Positions 1-10,615 of a DNA stretch of 64,000 nucleotides are shown one piece after another. The notes under the pieces were generated by a model. It did no database searches, was not told the origin of the DNA, and was given only the letters and a program-made list of their open reading frames with translations. Positions within the stretch are counted from its first letter, which is position 1. Every line of letters starts with the position of its first letter. The stretch is from a bacterium (GTDB taxonomy: Bacteria; SZUA-182; SZUA-191; JAJRXT01): assembly GCA_024276125.1 (NCBI GenBank), contig JAJRXT010000085.1, positions 1 to 64,000 of the forward strand. Direction: 5' to 3'. A program made the translations under genes and the position numbers.

Positions 1-1
1 A

Positions 2-1579
2 AATTATCTGCTGATAATTTATCTCAGTTTTTTTATTATAAAAGATATACTGCGGCAGAAAGAGCAGTTAAAAACATTTATGCTGGCGTTGCTTTTCTCT
101 ACGCTTGCGTTGGCTGTTATCGGTCTTATCCAGTACCTGGCATACCGTGGTATAATAAAACGCTTTCCTTATTTTCCCATCCCATATAAACAAGCAGCGG
201 ACAGACTTTATGGTAATAGAGTCTATTCTACCTATGGACAGCCTAACAATCTGGGGTTGTATGTATCTTTGGGGCTGCTGGTATCATTTTATCTCCTGCT
301 TGAGACAAGGGCGAAATCAATATGGGCTAACCGCTTAATCTGGGGCGGCCTATTGGCGGCTTGCAGTTTATTAATTTTTGTAATTGATGCAAGCGGCGGT
401 TTGGGCTTATATTGTGCATTATTCAGTCTGGGTATTTATTTGGTTTTGGGAGTTATTTTTAATGGCGGAGGCTGGTTTAGCCGGCATAAAATAAAAATAT
501 CCTCATTTATATTAGTAATGTTTTTAGTCTTATCAGCTTCTCAGGTAGCGCTTTCAAAGACATCTTCCTTAAGCAGAACGGTTGATTCCATTGAATATTT
601 AACCGGTAAGAAAAATACGGCAGGCAGTATAACCAATCGGCTGATCTATTGGTGGAACAGCTTGGAGATGTTTAAGGATTCACCCGTTTTTGGTGTGGGG
701 CTGGGGCAGTTTCCGGTTAATTATACTCAGTCTTTAGCCAAACTTATAAAGCGTACTGATTCGGAATTTTTAAAACGGCATGCTTATCCGGCTAGTTATG
801 CCCATAATGAATTTTTACAATTTTTGGCAGAAACCGGTATTTTGGGATTTTTGGCTTTTGTCTTTATTTGGTTTATAGTCTTTAAAAACAGCCTAAGCGC
901 TTTAAAGAAAAAATTCTCCCCGCTTTTACTTTTAACGCTTGTATTATTTATTCCATTTTTAATTCAGGCTCTTTTGTCGCTGCCTTTTCGCAGATTATCG
1001 CTTATTTTGATATTTGTATTTTTACTGGCCGTTTGGATTAGGCAGATACCGGTTTATCAATGTAAGCGATATAAAATATCAACCGGTATGGGGTGGATTA
1101 TGCTGCCTATGGCGTTACTTTTTTCTGTTAGCCTGGGAATTAGAACATATGATAACTGGCAGGCTGGGCATGTTATATATAACAAATTAAAAACTACAGA
1201 TAAAACTGAGCTGATTGACCCGAAATTAATACAAGAACTTGGCGTAAATCCTTATTTTAAATTGGATGTGACTAATATCGTAGCTAAAAATGCCCTAAGA
1301 CAAGGTATTGACAAAAAATGGTTTGATTGGATACAATTGTCTTATGAGTTGTTTAAACAAACAATAGAGGTACAGCCCAATTCCAAACGCTGCCGCAATA
1401 TGGCTATTGCCTGTTTTTATTTGGGCAGAAATGATGAGGGTGCAGCTTATTTACTTCAGGGACTAAGTTATGTTCCCTGGAACACTAAACTTATGGAAAT
1501 GTTGGCGGAGTATTATAAAACTCAGTTACGTTTCGATGAAGTGGAATATTGGCAAAAACAGATTGAGAAATATTCATAA
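2..1579 (+). CDS. O-antigen ligase/polymerase family membrane protein (5' truncated by window)
   Basis: Likely an inner-membrane enzyme that joins or polymerises O-antigen or other surface glycans (Wzy_C/WaaL superfamily). The frame is open to the window edge upstream of the listed ATG at 80 and still encodes hydrophobic residues, so the true start lies outside. Numbered from the ATG at 80, a run of membrane segments fills about the first 350 residues. A large loop carries the family-like stretch NRLIYWWNSLEMFKDSPVFG and then YAHNEFLQFLAETG with its conserved His. The last ~130 residues are soluble and TPR-like (AIACFYLGRNDEGAAYLL), as often found in these ligases. The substrate is unknown and no sugar genes flank it. 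Family confidence is good; ligase versus polymerase is undecided. Confidence 0.8.
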   Translation, partial: NYLLIIYLSFFIIKDILRQKEQLKTFMLALLFSTLALAVIGLIQYLAYRGIIKRFPYFPIPYKQAADRLYGNRVYSTYGQPNNLGLYVSLGLLVSFYLLLETRAKSIWANRLIWGGLLAACSLLIFVIDASGGLGLYCALFSLGIYLVLGVIFNGGGWFSRHKIKISSFILVMFLVLSASQVALSKTSSLSRTVDSIEYLTGKKNTAGSITNRLIYWWNSLEMFKDSPVFGVGLGQFPVNYTQSLAKLIKRTDSEFLKRHAYPASYAHNEFLQFLAETGILGFLAFVFIWFIVFKNSLSALKKKFSPLLLLTLVLFIPFLIQALLSLPFRRLSLILIFVFLLAVWIRQIPVYQCKRYKISTGMGWIMLPMALLFSVSLGIRTYDNWQAGHVIYNKLKTTDKTELIDPKLIQELGVNPYFKLDVTNIVAKNALRQGIDKKWFDWIQLSYELFKQTIEVQPNSKRCRNMAIACFYLGRNDEGAAYLLQGLSYVPWNTKLMEMLAEYYKTQLRFDEVEYWQKQIEKYS

Positions 1580-1641
1580 GGGGGCGTGGGCGCTCCGGCC
1601 AATTTAAGGGGGGCTTCCCAATGTTGTTGACTTAGGGTAAT

Positions 1642-1719
1642 TGTCATTCTGTAAGCGAAGCGAAGAATCTGCCTCCATATGCGAGTAGATTCTTCGGCCT
1701 CCGGCATTAAGAATGACAG
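1642..1719. repeat. Imperfect palindromic repeat, TGTCATTCT...AGAATGACA type
   Basis: The stretch starts TTGTCATTCT and ends AGAATGACAG with GAAGAATC/GATTCTTC arms inside, so it can fold into a long hairpin. Related arms recur in several intergenic regions of the window (around 6858-6897, 43944-44022, 51963-52034, 58658-58734). The spurious minus-strand ORF over it is not a gene. Confidence 0.7.
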
Positions 1720-1811
1720 GCTAAAAAAAGCTTTTCATTATAGTATAAAAGCTTAACTTAATGGCATTGAGGGTTTTAAATTTGCCCCTACAGTTAATAA
1801 ATTCAATGAGT

Positions 1812-1855
1812 TTTATGTCGAATTCAGGTTAGGTTGGGGACTCTCACAGAGTCCC
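1812..1855. repeat. Dispersed repeat end (TTTATGTCGAAYTCAGGTTA) followed by a short perfect hairpin
   Basis: TTTTATGTCGAATTCAGGTT matches sequences near 6975-6993 and 37505-37526, where it is one end of a terminal-inverted-repeat element. It is followed by GGGACTCT-CAC-AGAGTCCC (1837-1855), a perfect 8-bp stem hairpin 36 bp upstream of tgt. There is no U-tract, so it is not a convincing terminator; a leader or attenuator role for tgt is possible but unsupported. Confidence 0.5.
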
Positions 1856-1875
1856 GAGAAGTATCAATCCTATAA

Positions 1876-3018
<1,143 letters not shown>

Positions 3019-3020
3019 TT

Positions 3021-3359
3021 TTGGTGTTTGGTTTGGTATGGGCGATGGGTGCGGCGGGTCAGCAGCAGGTTGCGGCAGGCCAGGGAGATATGTTGACCAC
3101 TGTGGTGCAGTTTGCGCCGATGATATTGATTTTTTTCGTATTTTACCTGTTAATTATTCGTCCTCAACAAAAAAAACAACGTGCGGTTCAGGATATGGTC
3201 GCTAATCTTAAAAAGGGCGATAAAGTAATAACCTCCAGTGGTATGTATGCTGTTGTAACTGCGATTAAAAAAAACACAGTGGTTTTAAAAATAAGCGATA
3301 ATACAAAAGTTGAGTTTTTGAAAAGCGCTGTTTCCGGTCTGCAAAAATCCGAAAAATAA
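3021..3359 (+). CDS. yajC: Preprotein translocase accessory subunit YajC
   Basis: Single-pass inner-membrane partner of SecDF. The one membrane segment (APMILIFFVFYLLIIRPQQ) is followed by the characteristic basic RPQQKKQR turn and a small soluble domain (GDKVITSSGMYAVVTAI), exactly the family architecture; 112 aa is typical. No ATG is available. TTG at 3021 or GTG at 3024 are the candidates, preceded by a GGGGG run at 3011-3015; spacing favours GTG slightly (8 nt versus 5 nt). It is translationally close-coupled to tgt. Confidence 0.95.
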   Translation: MVFGLVWAMGAAGQQQVAAGQGDMLTTVVQFAPMILIFFVFYLLIIRPQQKKQRAVQDMVANLKKGDKVITSSGMYAVVTAIKKNTVVLKISDNTKVEFLKSAVSGLQKSEK

Positions 3360-3369
3360 AAATAGGACA

Positions 3370-3626
3370 ATGAAAACATCAAGCCAACAACTGATAGAAA
3401 TTAGCTTGGAAAATGAGAATTTGGCCAGGATAAAGTATTTGCAAGGAAAGCTTCATATTTTCAGAAAGTTGCTTTAGTCAGGCTTGCCTTACTTAAATTA
3501 GAAGAAGCGCTGAAAAAAGAAAATAGACCAAGGAATAAAGGGATATACTGAAATTCCCGAGTCAGAAAATGAGATGAAACCATTTCTCAGGCTAGTTGAA
3601 TCTACTATTGAATCTGAGGACTGGTA
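3370..3626 (+). pseudogene. Frameshifted MazE-type antitoxin remnant
   Basis: Starts with ATG at 3370 after a weak AATAGGA. The first frame ends quickly, but reading continues sensibly in a second frame (LALLKLEEALKKENRP) and then in a third (YTEIPESENEMKPFL, ending ESEDW plus TAA). This three-frame mosaic has the look of a 70-90 residue antitoxin broken by two indels. Its stop overlaps the ATG of the toxin remnant (TAATG), as in intact toxin-antitoxin operons. No single ORF of useful length remains. The assignment rests mainly on the neighbouring toxin. Confidence 0.6.
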
Positions 3627-3945
3627 ATGTAAAGAGGTGATATATTGGATTTGCAGCTTCGAGGACGAGCAGAAGAAAACCTGCCAGTGGTTATTCTTAG
3701 CCGCAATGAGCCGTGTGAAGTGCGAAAAAATGTCACTGTAGCTATAGTTACTCATACAATTCGGAATATACCTACTGAAATAGCCATTGGCTCCGAGGAA
3801 GGATTGGCAGGTTCTGGGGTAATTAATGTAGGTGATATTTATGCAACACCCAAAGACTATTTAATGCGCAAAAACAGGCAGCCTTTCAGAAAATAAATTA
3901 CTACTGTTGCGACAAGCTGTCAATTTTGCCTTGGGATTGGATTAA
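3627..3945 (+). pseudogene. Degraded MazF/PemK-type toxin
   Basis: The longest surviving frame (ORF track 3645-3896) reads VILSRNEPCEVRKNVTVAIV, then IRNIPTEIAIGSEEGL, VINVGDIYAT and PKDYL, which follows the MazF/PemK ribonuclease fold closely. The natural start appears to be ATG at 3627, but codon 2 is TAA where AAA would give the canonical M-K-RGDI opening. Near 3890 a second lesion shifts the frame; the expected tail RQAVNFALGLD is found in another frame, ending at TAA 3943-3945. Inferred to be an inactivated mRNA interferase stranded between yajC and secD. Confidence 0.75.
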
Positions 3946-4005
3946 AATTAACCAGCGACAAAGCTTTAACTTAAATAATAAATTATAATTGATTAGGAAG
4001 TTAGC

Positions 4006-5595
4006 ATGAAACAAGCAACCTGGAAAAAATGGTTTATATTGTTTTTATTTGTAATGGCGGTACTCTATTTGGCGCCGACGGTTTCAAAAACATTGCCCGG
4101 CTGGTGGCCGGATTTTTTTCCGCAGGATAAAATTCATCTGGGATTGGACTTGCAAGGCGGAATGCACTTGATTTTAGGGGTTCAAACCCAACAAGCGGTA
4201 AATAGCGCCATACAGCAAATTAGCGAAGATTTAAAGGAAGAATTATTAAAAAATCATATTCCCTATAATTCTTTGGTATTAACCAACGCTAATATAATAG
4301 AGCTTAAATTGGTCAACAATAAATTTAAGGATAAATTGAATGAGCTGTTGGAGGATTATCCACAGCTTGAATCGCAAGTTATGGGAAGCGCTGAACAACC
4401 CCTTGTTCGACTTACATTTACTGAAGCGGAAACTAAAAGAATACAAGAGTATGCAGTAAGCCAGGGGCTTGAGATAATCCGCAACCGGGTTGATGAATTT
4501 GGCGTAAGCGAGCCGACTATTCAGCGGCAGGGTGACGACCGCATTCTTGTCCAGCTGCCGGGTATAAAAGATACCAAGCGGGCGATAAAGCTTATCGGCA
4601 AAACGGCGATGCTGGAATTTAAGCTGGTGGATGACGAACACAGTCTGGATGATGCGCTAAAGGGTAAAGTCCCGGCAGGAAGCGAAATTTTATATGAAAA
4701 ATCAATCGATCCAGCCACCGGAAGGGTAATTAAAACCCCTTATCTAATTAAGAAAAAGCTTTTGATGAGCGGCGAGGTGATTACTGAGGCTAGAATGGGT
4801 TTTGATCAGATGAATCAGGCGTTGGTAACTATGGATTTTGATAAACGCGGTACCAAAATGTTTGCCAGAATTACCGAGGCTAATGTAAAACGCCGGCTGG
4901 CTATTGTGCTGGATGGCAGCGTATATTCCGCGCCGGTTATACAAGAGAAGATTCCCGGTGGACAGGCCAGGATTACGGGTCGCTTTACTGAAGATGAGGC
5001 TCGTGATTTAGCCGTGGTGTTGCGGGCTGGCTCTCTGCCTGCGCCGGTGGAAATATTGGAAGAACGTACTGTCGGGCCTTCGCTGGGGCATGATTCTATC
5101 CGGCAGGGTTTGCGTTCTATTTTAATCGGCGGTATTGTGGTAATAATATTTATGGTTTTATACTATCGATTATGCGGTATTGTGGCAGATATAGCCTTAA
5201 TACTTAATTTAATATTTTTACTTGCTATACTGGCCGCTTTTAAAGCTACCCTTACCTTACCCGGTATTGCAGGTATCGTGCTTACCGTAGGTATGGCAGT
5301 GGATGCAAACGTACTTATATTTGAGCGCATAAGAGGAGAACTGGCTTTGGGCAAGACGGTAAGAGCGGCTATTGACGGCGGTTATTCCAAGGCATTTTTA
5401 ACTATATTGGATGCTAATATTACTACTTTAATTGCCGCTTTGGTGCTGTTTCAATATGGAACAGGGCCGATTAAGGGCTTTGCGGTTACTTTGTCTTTAG
5501 GTATCCTTGCCAGTATGTTTACCGCCATAGTAGTTACCCGCATGATTTTTAACTTGGCTTTAGGTAATAGACGCATAACTAAATTGAGTATATAA
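4006..5595 (+). CDS. secD: Protein translocase subunit SecD
   Basis: Proton-driven secretion subunit that pulls translocating chains out of SecYEG on the periplasmic side. At 529 aa it has the expected parts: an N-terminal membrane segment (residues ~10-28), the LGLDLQGGMHLIL motif, a large periplasmic P1 region with the DRILVQLPGIKDTKRA stretch, and a C-terminal five-helix RND-type bundle with VGMAVDANVLIFERIR, the conserved Asp/Arg membrane motif. The ATG start is preceded by AGGAAG at good spacing. secF starts 1 bp after the stop. All family hallmarks are intact. Confidence 0.97.
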   Translation: MKQATWKKWFILFLFVMAVLYLAPTVSKTLPGWWPDFFPQDKIHLGLDLQGGMHLILGVQTQQAVNSAIQQISEDLKEELLKNHIPYNSLVLTNANIIELKLVNNKFKDKLNELLEDYPQLESQVMGSAEQPLVRLTFTEAETKRIQEYAVSQGLEIIRNRVDEFGVSEPTIQRQGDDRILVQLPGIKDTKRAIKLIGKTAMLEFKLVDDEHSLDDALKGKVPAGSEILYEKSIDPATGRVIKTPYLIKKKLLMSGEVITEARMGFDQMNQALVTMDFDKRGTKMFARITEANVKRRLAIVLDGSVYSAPVIQEKIPGGQARITGRFTEDEARDLAVVLRAGSLPAPVEILEERTVGPSLGHDSIRQGLRSILIGGIVVIIFMVLYYRLCGIVADIALILNLIFLLAILAAFKATLTLPGIAGIVLTVGMAVDANVLIFERIRGELALGKTVRAAIDGGYSKAFLTILDANITTLIAALVLFQYGTGPIKGFAVTLSLGILASMFTAIVVTRMIFNLALGNRRITKLSI

Positions 5596-5596
5596 T

Positions 5597-6565
5597 ATGA
5601 AATTTTTAAAAAAGCAGACAAATTTTAAATTTATTTCCATGCGCTATATGGCGTTTATTTTTTCAGCGATATTAATTTTATCCGGGATAACTTCTCTTAT
5701 AATAAAAGGGGGACCTAATTACGGAATAGATTTTGTCGGTGGAACCATGGTGCAGGTTAAGTTCAACAAAGACGGCATATCCCTAAAACAGATTAGAAAT
5801 ATTTTAGATGAACTAAATTTAGGTGACTGCCTTATTCAGCAGTTTGGTGAAAAAGAGGATAATGAAGTGCTTATCAGGGTGGAGCAATCCTCTTCCGATT
5901 TAGAGGGATTAAGTGATACGATCACTCAAAAATTGGCCGAAGTTTTTTCTGTCGATGCCTTTGAGGTTAGACGGGTTGAGATGGTGGGGCCTCAGGTGGG
6001 TAAGGATTTGCGCAGGAAGGGAATCCTTGCTATATTTTATGCTCTTTTTGGTATTTTATTGTACGTAGCCTGGCGCTTTGAGTTAAAATTTGCAGTAGGT
6101 GCAATAATAGCCCTTTTTCACGATATTATTATTACAATAGGTATTTTTTCCATTACTGATAAAGAGTTTAATTTGCCCATAGTAGCGGCGCTGCTTACAA
6201 TTGCCGGTTACTCGATTAATGATACCATCGTTGTATTTGATCGTTTCAGGGAGAATTTCAGATTATTTAGGCGTAAAACATATGAAGAAATTTTGGATAC
6301 AAGTATTAATCAGACATTGTCACGTACGATTTTAACCTCTTTAACCACTCTTTTGGTTACTGCTTGTCTGCTTATATTTGGCGGCGGCGTAATTCGGGAT
6401 TTTGCCTTGGCTTTGACTATAGGGGTTTTAGTAGGTACATATTCTTCTATTTTTATAGCAAGTCCTGTAGTCTTTATATGGCATAGCTTTTTGGGGAAAA
6501 AGGAAAAAGAGGGGAATTTACTGGCCAGTAAAAATGCCGCACTAAATAAAAAACACAGAAGCTAA
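5597..6565 (+). CDS. secF: Protein translocase subunit SecF
   Basis: Forms the SecDF complex with the preceding gene product. At 322 aa it has an N-terminal membrane helix, the GPNYGIDFVGGTMVQVKF motif, a small periplasmic domain, and a five-helix bundle with AGYSINDTIVVFDRFRENFR, the SecF counterpart of the proton-relay motif. ATG lies 1 nt after the secD stop without its own strong Shine-Dalgarno, so translational coupling is likely. The basic C-terminal tail is ordinary. Confidence 0.97.
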   Translation: MKFLKKQTNFKFISMRYMAFIFSAILILSGITSLIIKGGPNYGIDFVGGTMVQVKFNKDGISLKQIRNILDELNLGDCLIQQFGEKEDNEVLIRVEQSSSDLEGLSDTITQKLAEVFSVDAFEVRRVEMVGPQVGKDLRRKGILAIFYALFGILLYVAWRFELKFAVGAIIALFHDIIITIGIFSITDKEFNLPIVAALLTIAGYSINDTIVVFDRFRENFRLFRRKTYEEILDTSINQTLSRTILTSLTTLLVTACLLIFGGGVIRDFALALTIGVLVGTYSSIFIASPVVFIWHSFLGKKEKEGNLLASKNAALNKKHRS

Positions 6566-6596
6566 TCCTTAGAATAGCTCCGAAAAAGATTATATT

Positions 6597-7107
6597 CTGT
6601 TATTCTGAGGCCATAAGCCGAAGAATCTAGTTTGACAGTATAGGGAATCCAATTTTAAGGCTAAAGAAAACAACCCGTTATGTGCTACCGGATTCTCAAT
6701 AGGTGTCAGATCTGAGAATCTGACACCACCAGTCTGCCCCGACAGGTGCGATAAGTTCTAGGGGGGGGACAAGCCCAGGGCTGGTACTTTGGGTCGTCCC
6801 TGACCCAAAAGCCTTCAGGCGTCGGGCTTAAGAGACGAGCCCGACTACCGTAACCGTTGTCATTCTTAAGAAGATGCTTCGCTTCAGAATGACAGAAACT
6901 AAATATTTTTAAAGTAGAAGTGAACGGCCCTGGGGACAATCCGCCGCCCCTGCAAGGCAATAAAATCAACAATTTTTATGTCGAACTCAGGTTATACTAA
7001 GTTGCATTCAAAAAGACACTAATTTGGAAAGTCCCTGACCCGGAGTTTTAGATGTCGGGCTTTAAGCGACGGGGTCAAAAAACCTACTCTCGACTACCAT
7101 GATATTT
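6597..7107. repeat. Intergenic repeat block between secF and a convergent gene
   Basis: No gene is seen. Items present are a TATTCTGAGG...GAAGAATC hairpin arm; 6637-6759, a ~120-bp segment repeated at 37583-37698 (both contain CCAATTTTAA then GCTAAAGAAAACAA, and end near AGGTGCGATA); a G8 run (6761-6768); and a TGTCATTCT/AGAATGACA palindrome (6858-6897). The block ends with the TTTTATGTCGAACTCAGGTT repeat end (6975-6993) and GC-rich arms around GTCCCTGACCC/GACGGGGTCA. Confidence 0.6.
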
Positions 7108-7113
7108 TGATTA

Positions 7114-8892
7114 CTACAAATCAGCCTTAAAATATGGGTGCAGACGCTGGCCTTTATATAAAAAAGCATAAGCGGTATCCTTATTTAATGCAGCTAACTT
7201 TTCTTTATCTTCATTATAAAGTAGAATAGGCTTTAAATCATAGTCATCATAAATCCAATTAAAAAATTGTCCAGCCTGGGTAAAAGACCAAAAATTATAT
7301 AATTCCTGTGCAGAATCTCCCTGAACAATATAAACCTTAGCTCCTTTTGGTAATTTAGGATATATCTTTTTTACATCCTGGCTGCATTGTTTTAATATGT
7401 TCCCGCTTATAATAAACCACCTCGTAGTAATGTGATCGCTTTTAAATTCAAAAGAAAATGCAGTAATAATTCCCACAAAAAATATAACCGAAAATATTGC
7501 AGCCAGCGCCGGACTCTTTTTGGATATACTTACCTTAAAAACATATAGTAAAGCAGCTAAAAATACCGAACCGACAACCAATGGAATATATACAAAATAT
7601 TCCTGCGTCCATGCTTTTAAAAAAAGATAGGGCAATAGACTCATAAAAAACCAGCCGGCGGAAAAAACAAATATTTTTTTTAAATTAACATTTGTTTGGG
7701 TTTTATCTGTTATTAATAGTTTTTTTCTAAAAAGCAAGATTGCCGATAATATAATGAGCAATAATAATGGATCATAATTGCTGTTAAAGGGTATAGTAAG
7801 GTATTTTAATAGCCCTCTTATAACATTAAGACCGAATCCCATGGCATAAGTACCTTGTTGTTCTGTTGAAGATGAGGTGATTCGCGTAAGGTTAAAAATC
7901 AGGTAGGCACAAGAAATAATTATGTACAGCCATATTTTTTTAAATACCTCTAATATCTTCTTAAAATTTAAGCGGCTATCCAAATTTATGGTTATTTCAT
8001 ATAAAAATATTAATGCCGGTATAATAATGGGCGGTTCTTTACAGGCAAGCGCCAAAATAAAAGCCGTTAAAGATAACAGGCGAAAAGCAATAGAGTCTTT
8101 TTTAATATATAAATAAAATGACAGTATAAAAAAGAAGCTCATCTGCCGGGTTGTTTGTAAGGCTGTAAAATATATGGGTTGTACAAATGCCGCTCTGGTT
8201 GCAAAAATAATTGCCGACCAAAATGCGATATACTTGTTTTTCAATAACTCAAAAGCTACCAGATAAACCAGGAGACAATTTAGAGTATGAAGTATAATAC
8301 TGGCTATATGATAATTTCCGGGATTCTTACCTAATATAAATCTGGCTGCCAAAAAGAAGATATCTATCATTGGCCATAGACGATGCGGGTCCATTGACTG
8401 GAAAAATTTACCCTTATGCAAAATTAGTTGCGGAAGTTCACTCAAAGAGCTAAATCTGGCTGCGCGAATGATAAAAGCATAATCGTCATTTACAAACATA
8501 TGGTTTATATAAGAAGAAAAGGTGGTAAACAGGATTAAACTGATAATAATGGTAAGCCATAACAAATTGTTTTGTTTAAATAGCTTGAATTTGTCGGGGT
8601 CTTCAATTTGGTTATAAATTTTATCTAGTCTTTTCTGTAAGGAAAAATTGTTTTGGAAAAGAGTATAGACTGCATAAGCAGTCAATAATATTATGGCATA
8701 ATATAAAAAGGCTATAGGGATGGTTTTAACTACGTCCAGGCTTCGATGGCTGATCTCCAAATCATCTGATACATAGTTGATTAAAAATGATTGTAAATAT
8801 GGTATAAGCCCAAATAGCGCCAGACTGATAAGTGAAAAAATAAATGCTATTTTAGTTATATCATTTGCAAATCGGTTATTTTTTTTGGACAT
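7114..8892 (-). CDS. GT-C-fold membrane glycosyltransferase-like protein
   Basis: About 592 aa, strongly hydrophobic, with a dozen or so predicted membrane segments. After the second segment group the first extracytoplasmic loop reads HMFVNDDYAFIIRAARF. The DD pair and the following aromatic stretch are the catalytic-loop style of GT-C enzymes (PMT/ArnT/Alg-type lipid-linked sugar transferases). The C-terminal ~100 residues are soluble (AKVYIVQGDSAQELYNFWSF). The ORF track starts at a TTG (8907); ATG at 8892 is preferred, though neither has a clear Shine-Dalgarno. It ends with TAG. Donor and acceptor are unknown. It lies about 370 bp downstream of the radical SAM/PqqD set on the same strand, so a link is possible but unproven. 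Confidence 0.7.
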   Translation of the reverse strand: MSKKNNRFANDITKIAFIFSLISLALFGLIPYLQSFLINYVSDDLEISHRSLDVVKTIPIAFLYYAIILLTAYAVYTLFQNNFSLQKRLDKIYNQIEDPDKFKLFKQNNLLWLTIIISLILFTTFSSYINHMFVNDDYAFIIRAARFSSLSELPQLILHKGKFFQSMDPHRLWPMIDIFFLAARFILGKNPGNYHIASIILHTLNCLLVYLVAFELLKNKYIAFWSAIIFATRAAFVQPIYFTALQTTRQMSFFFILSFYLYIKKDSIAFRLLSLTAFILALACKEPPIIIPALIFLYEITINLDSRLNFKKILEVFKKIWLYIIISCAYLIFNLTRITSSSTEQQGTYAMGFGLNVIRGLLKYLTIPFNSNYDPLLLLIILSAILLFRKKLLITDKTQTNVNLKKIFVFSAGWFFMSLLPYLFLKAWTQEYFVYIPLVVGSVFLAALLYVFKVSISKKSPALAAIFSVIFFVGIITAFSFEFKSDHITTRWFIISGNILKQCSQDVKKIYPKLPKGAKVYIVQGDSAQELYNFWSFTQAGQFFNWIYDDYDLKPILLYNEDKEKLAALNKDTAYAFLYKGQRLHPYFKADL

Positions 8893-9260
8893 AATATTTT
8901 CTGGCAAATCAATTTTGATTTCAACCCCTAATTCGGGATATCAACAATAATTACGTTGCAACATGCTGATTTTAAACATATTTAGGTGAGTTTGTAAAAC
9001 CGTTATATTTTGAGATTTTTTTGTTAATGGTATGTGAAAACCTAACTGAACATTACAGAAAGCATAGATACTACAATTATACTAAAACCAGCTCATAAAT
9101 AATGATTTCCAAAAGAACTAAAACATAAATTAACCACAAAGGTATGCAAAGAATTATCAAGAACCCCTGTATTTCTCAATTATAGTTGTTTTTATATCGA
9201 ATATCCAGTTTTTTTTACGGACAATTTTTTGTGTGGAATAATTTGTAAGTATTATGCTGA
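8893..9260. other. AT-rich intergenic stretch, nothing recognised
   Basis: About 370 bp without an ORF, tRNA or convincing hairpin. It contains GAAAACCTAACTGAACA, a weak relative of the AAAAACCTAACCGGACA motif found at 52152 and 58841. Confidence 0.4.
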
Positions 9261-10433
9261 TTAACCTGATATGGAATTGAATTTTAGAAAGATTTTACTC
9301 AAGCAGTTTTTTAGATTAGGCAGTAGATAATATAGATATGCTAATTTGTTATCTTCTGAGAAGGGATAATATAATACCAACTCCCACGATGGAGGGAAAA
9401 ATATTAAACGCAGAAGTCCCAATTTGGTTTTTAGATCAGTTATCATACGCAGGCGAATCAAGGTTTCTACTACCTTGGAACCATCTGCTATAAGCATTTT
9501 ATCCTTAACCCGCCCTAACCATTTCAACTGAGACCTAGAGCAATGAACACGAAACAAATCAAGTACATCAAGAGGAATAATATCAAAAATAATACTCTTG
9601 GTAAGCCATAAGCCGGCATATACGATAAAGGAAAGTTTATATTTAGCGGCTAATTTATCCAGATTATGCCAGTTAATATTATCCTTATTGTGCTTTACGA
9701 TTTCCGCTAAATCGCAAAATGCCTGTAAGCCAATATTAAGATAATGATTATACAGCGTATGCAAACAGAAAAATAAGATCATATCCTCCACACATAAAGT
9801 ATAGGTGGATATATCGGCTATGATTACTTTCTTGCGCCTGTTCCAGACCTCTTCCATTTTAATAGAAAAAGGGCTGTTAGTTTTAGTAAGGCTCCAATGC
9901 AGGTCTATTTTTAGTCCCAAACCGGATTTAATATGAGAAATAGAACCCAAAGACCAGCCTAATGAAAATTTTTCCTTTTCATGTTTAAAGCCTAAACTGT
10001 TAAGCAGGTGGTTGGCTTTTAAAAAATCTTCTTTTCTAATTAAAAGATCAATATCAGACATACTGCGAAGCGCAATATTTTTATAAAATTGTTCAGCCCA
10101 CAGCCCGCCTTTTACTATAATTACATCAATACCGGCTTTGTCGAATTCATGTATAATTTCTTCTAAGCGCTGATAAAAACATAAATTGTAAAATCCGGCG
10201 GTATGTGCGCTTTTGGCAAATTGTTCGTTTATTTCAGTCGGTACCAAATTATTAAATTCACGCAGATGATGATAAAGCAAAGCGGCAATACGATTGCACA
10301 TTGCTGCTTCTAATATGTAATCCCAATCAAGCGGCGCTTCTAACAGGTCTTTTATACTAGATTTTTCTTTATCCGATAATTGCGTTCTTGCCAAACTAAT
10401 TAATAATTCATTCTCCAGTTTAAAATTATTCAT
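9261..10433 (-). CDS. Nucleotidyltransferase-fold protein (PF14907-type)
   Basis: About 390 aa from the ATG at 10433. The signature region reads VIIVKGGLWAEQFY followed by RSMSDIDLLI (residues ~104-132). This is the KG...R..DhDhLh pattern of the uncharacterised nucleotidyltransferase family that often sits beside PqqD-like and HPr-kinase-like genes. The Asp pair in SDIDLLI would bind metal. The ORF track starts at a TTG (10532), but that extension is hydrophobic and lacks a suitable Shine-Dalgarno. ATG at 10457 is a second option; the 10433 ATG has GAAG upstream. Last of the five-gene minus-strand set. The substrate is unknown; NMP transfer to a protein or small molecule is inference. Confidence 0.75.
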   Translation of the reverse strand: MNNFKLENELLISLARTQLSDKEKSSIKDLLEAPLDWDYILEAAMCNRIAALLYHHLREFNNLVPTEINEQFAKSAHTAGFYNLCFYQRLEEIIHEFDKAGIDVIIVKGGLWAEQFYKNIALRSMSDIDLLIRKEDFLKANHLLNSLGFKHEKEKFSLGWSLGSISHIKSGLGLKIDLHWSLTKTNSPFSIKMEEVWNRRKKVIIADISTYTLCVEDMILFFCLHTLYNHYLNIGLQAFCDLAEIVKHNKDNINWHNLDKLAAKYKLSFIVYAGLWLTKSIIFDIIPLDVLDLFRVHCSRSQLKWLGRVKDKMLIADGSKVVETLIRLRMITDLKTKLGLLRLIFFPPSWELVLYYPFSEDNKLAYLYYLLPNLKNCLSKIFLKFNSISG

Positions 10434-10615
10434 AACGTCTTCGCCCGCATTATTCATAAATTTTGCTAAAATTAAGCCAGACCAATTACAAAACAAGATG
10501 ACAGGCCAGCCTCCTAAAAAAAATAGTTGCAAAAAGCAATCAATTGGAAGCTGACCAACGCCTTATTTTAAATCAGATATCATATGGCTTAAGGTTAATT
10601 CCCTAATTATTGGGG

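Noticed and set aside
1837-1855. Queuosine-related riboswitch upstream of tgt
   Set aside because: Only a plain 8-bp hairpin; no preQ1 aptamer features (A-rich tail, C-rich loop pseudoknot) are visible.
6706-6972. 88-codon minus-strand ORF
   Set aside because: Lies wholly in an intergenic repeat block.
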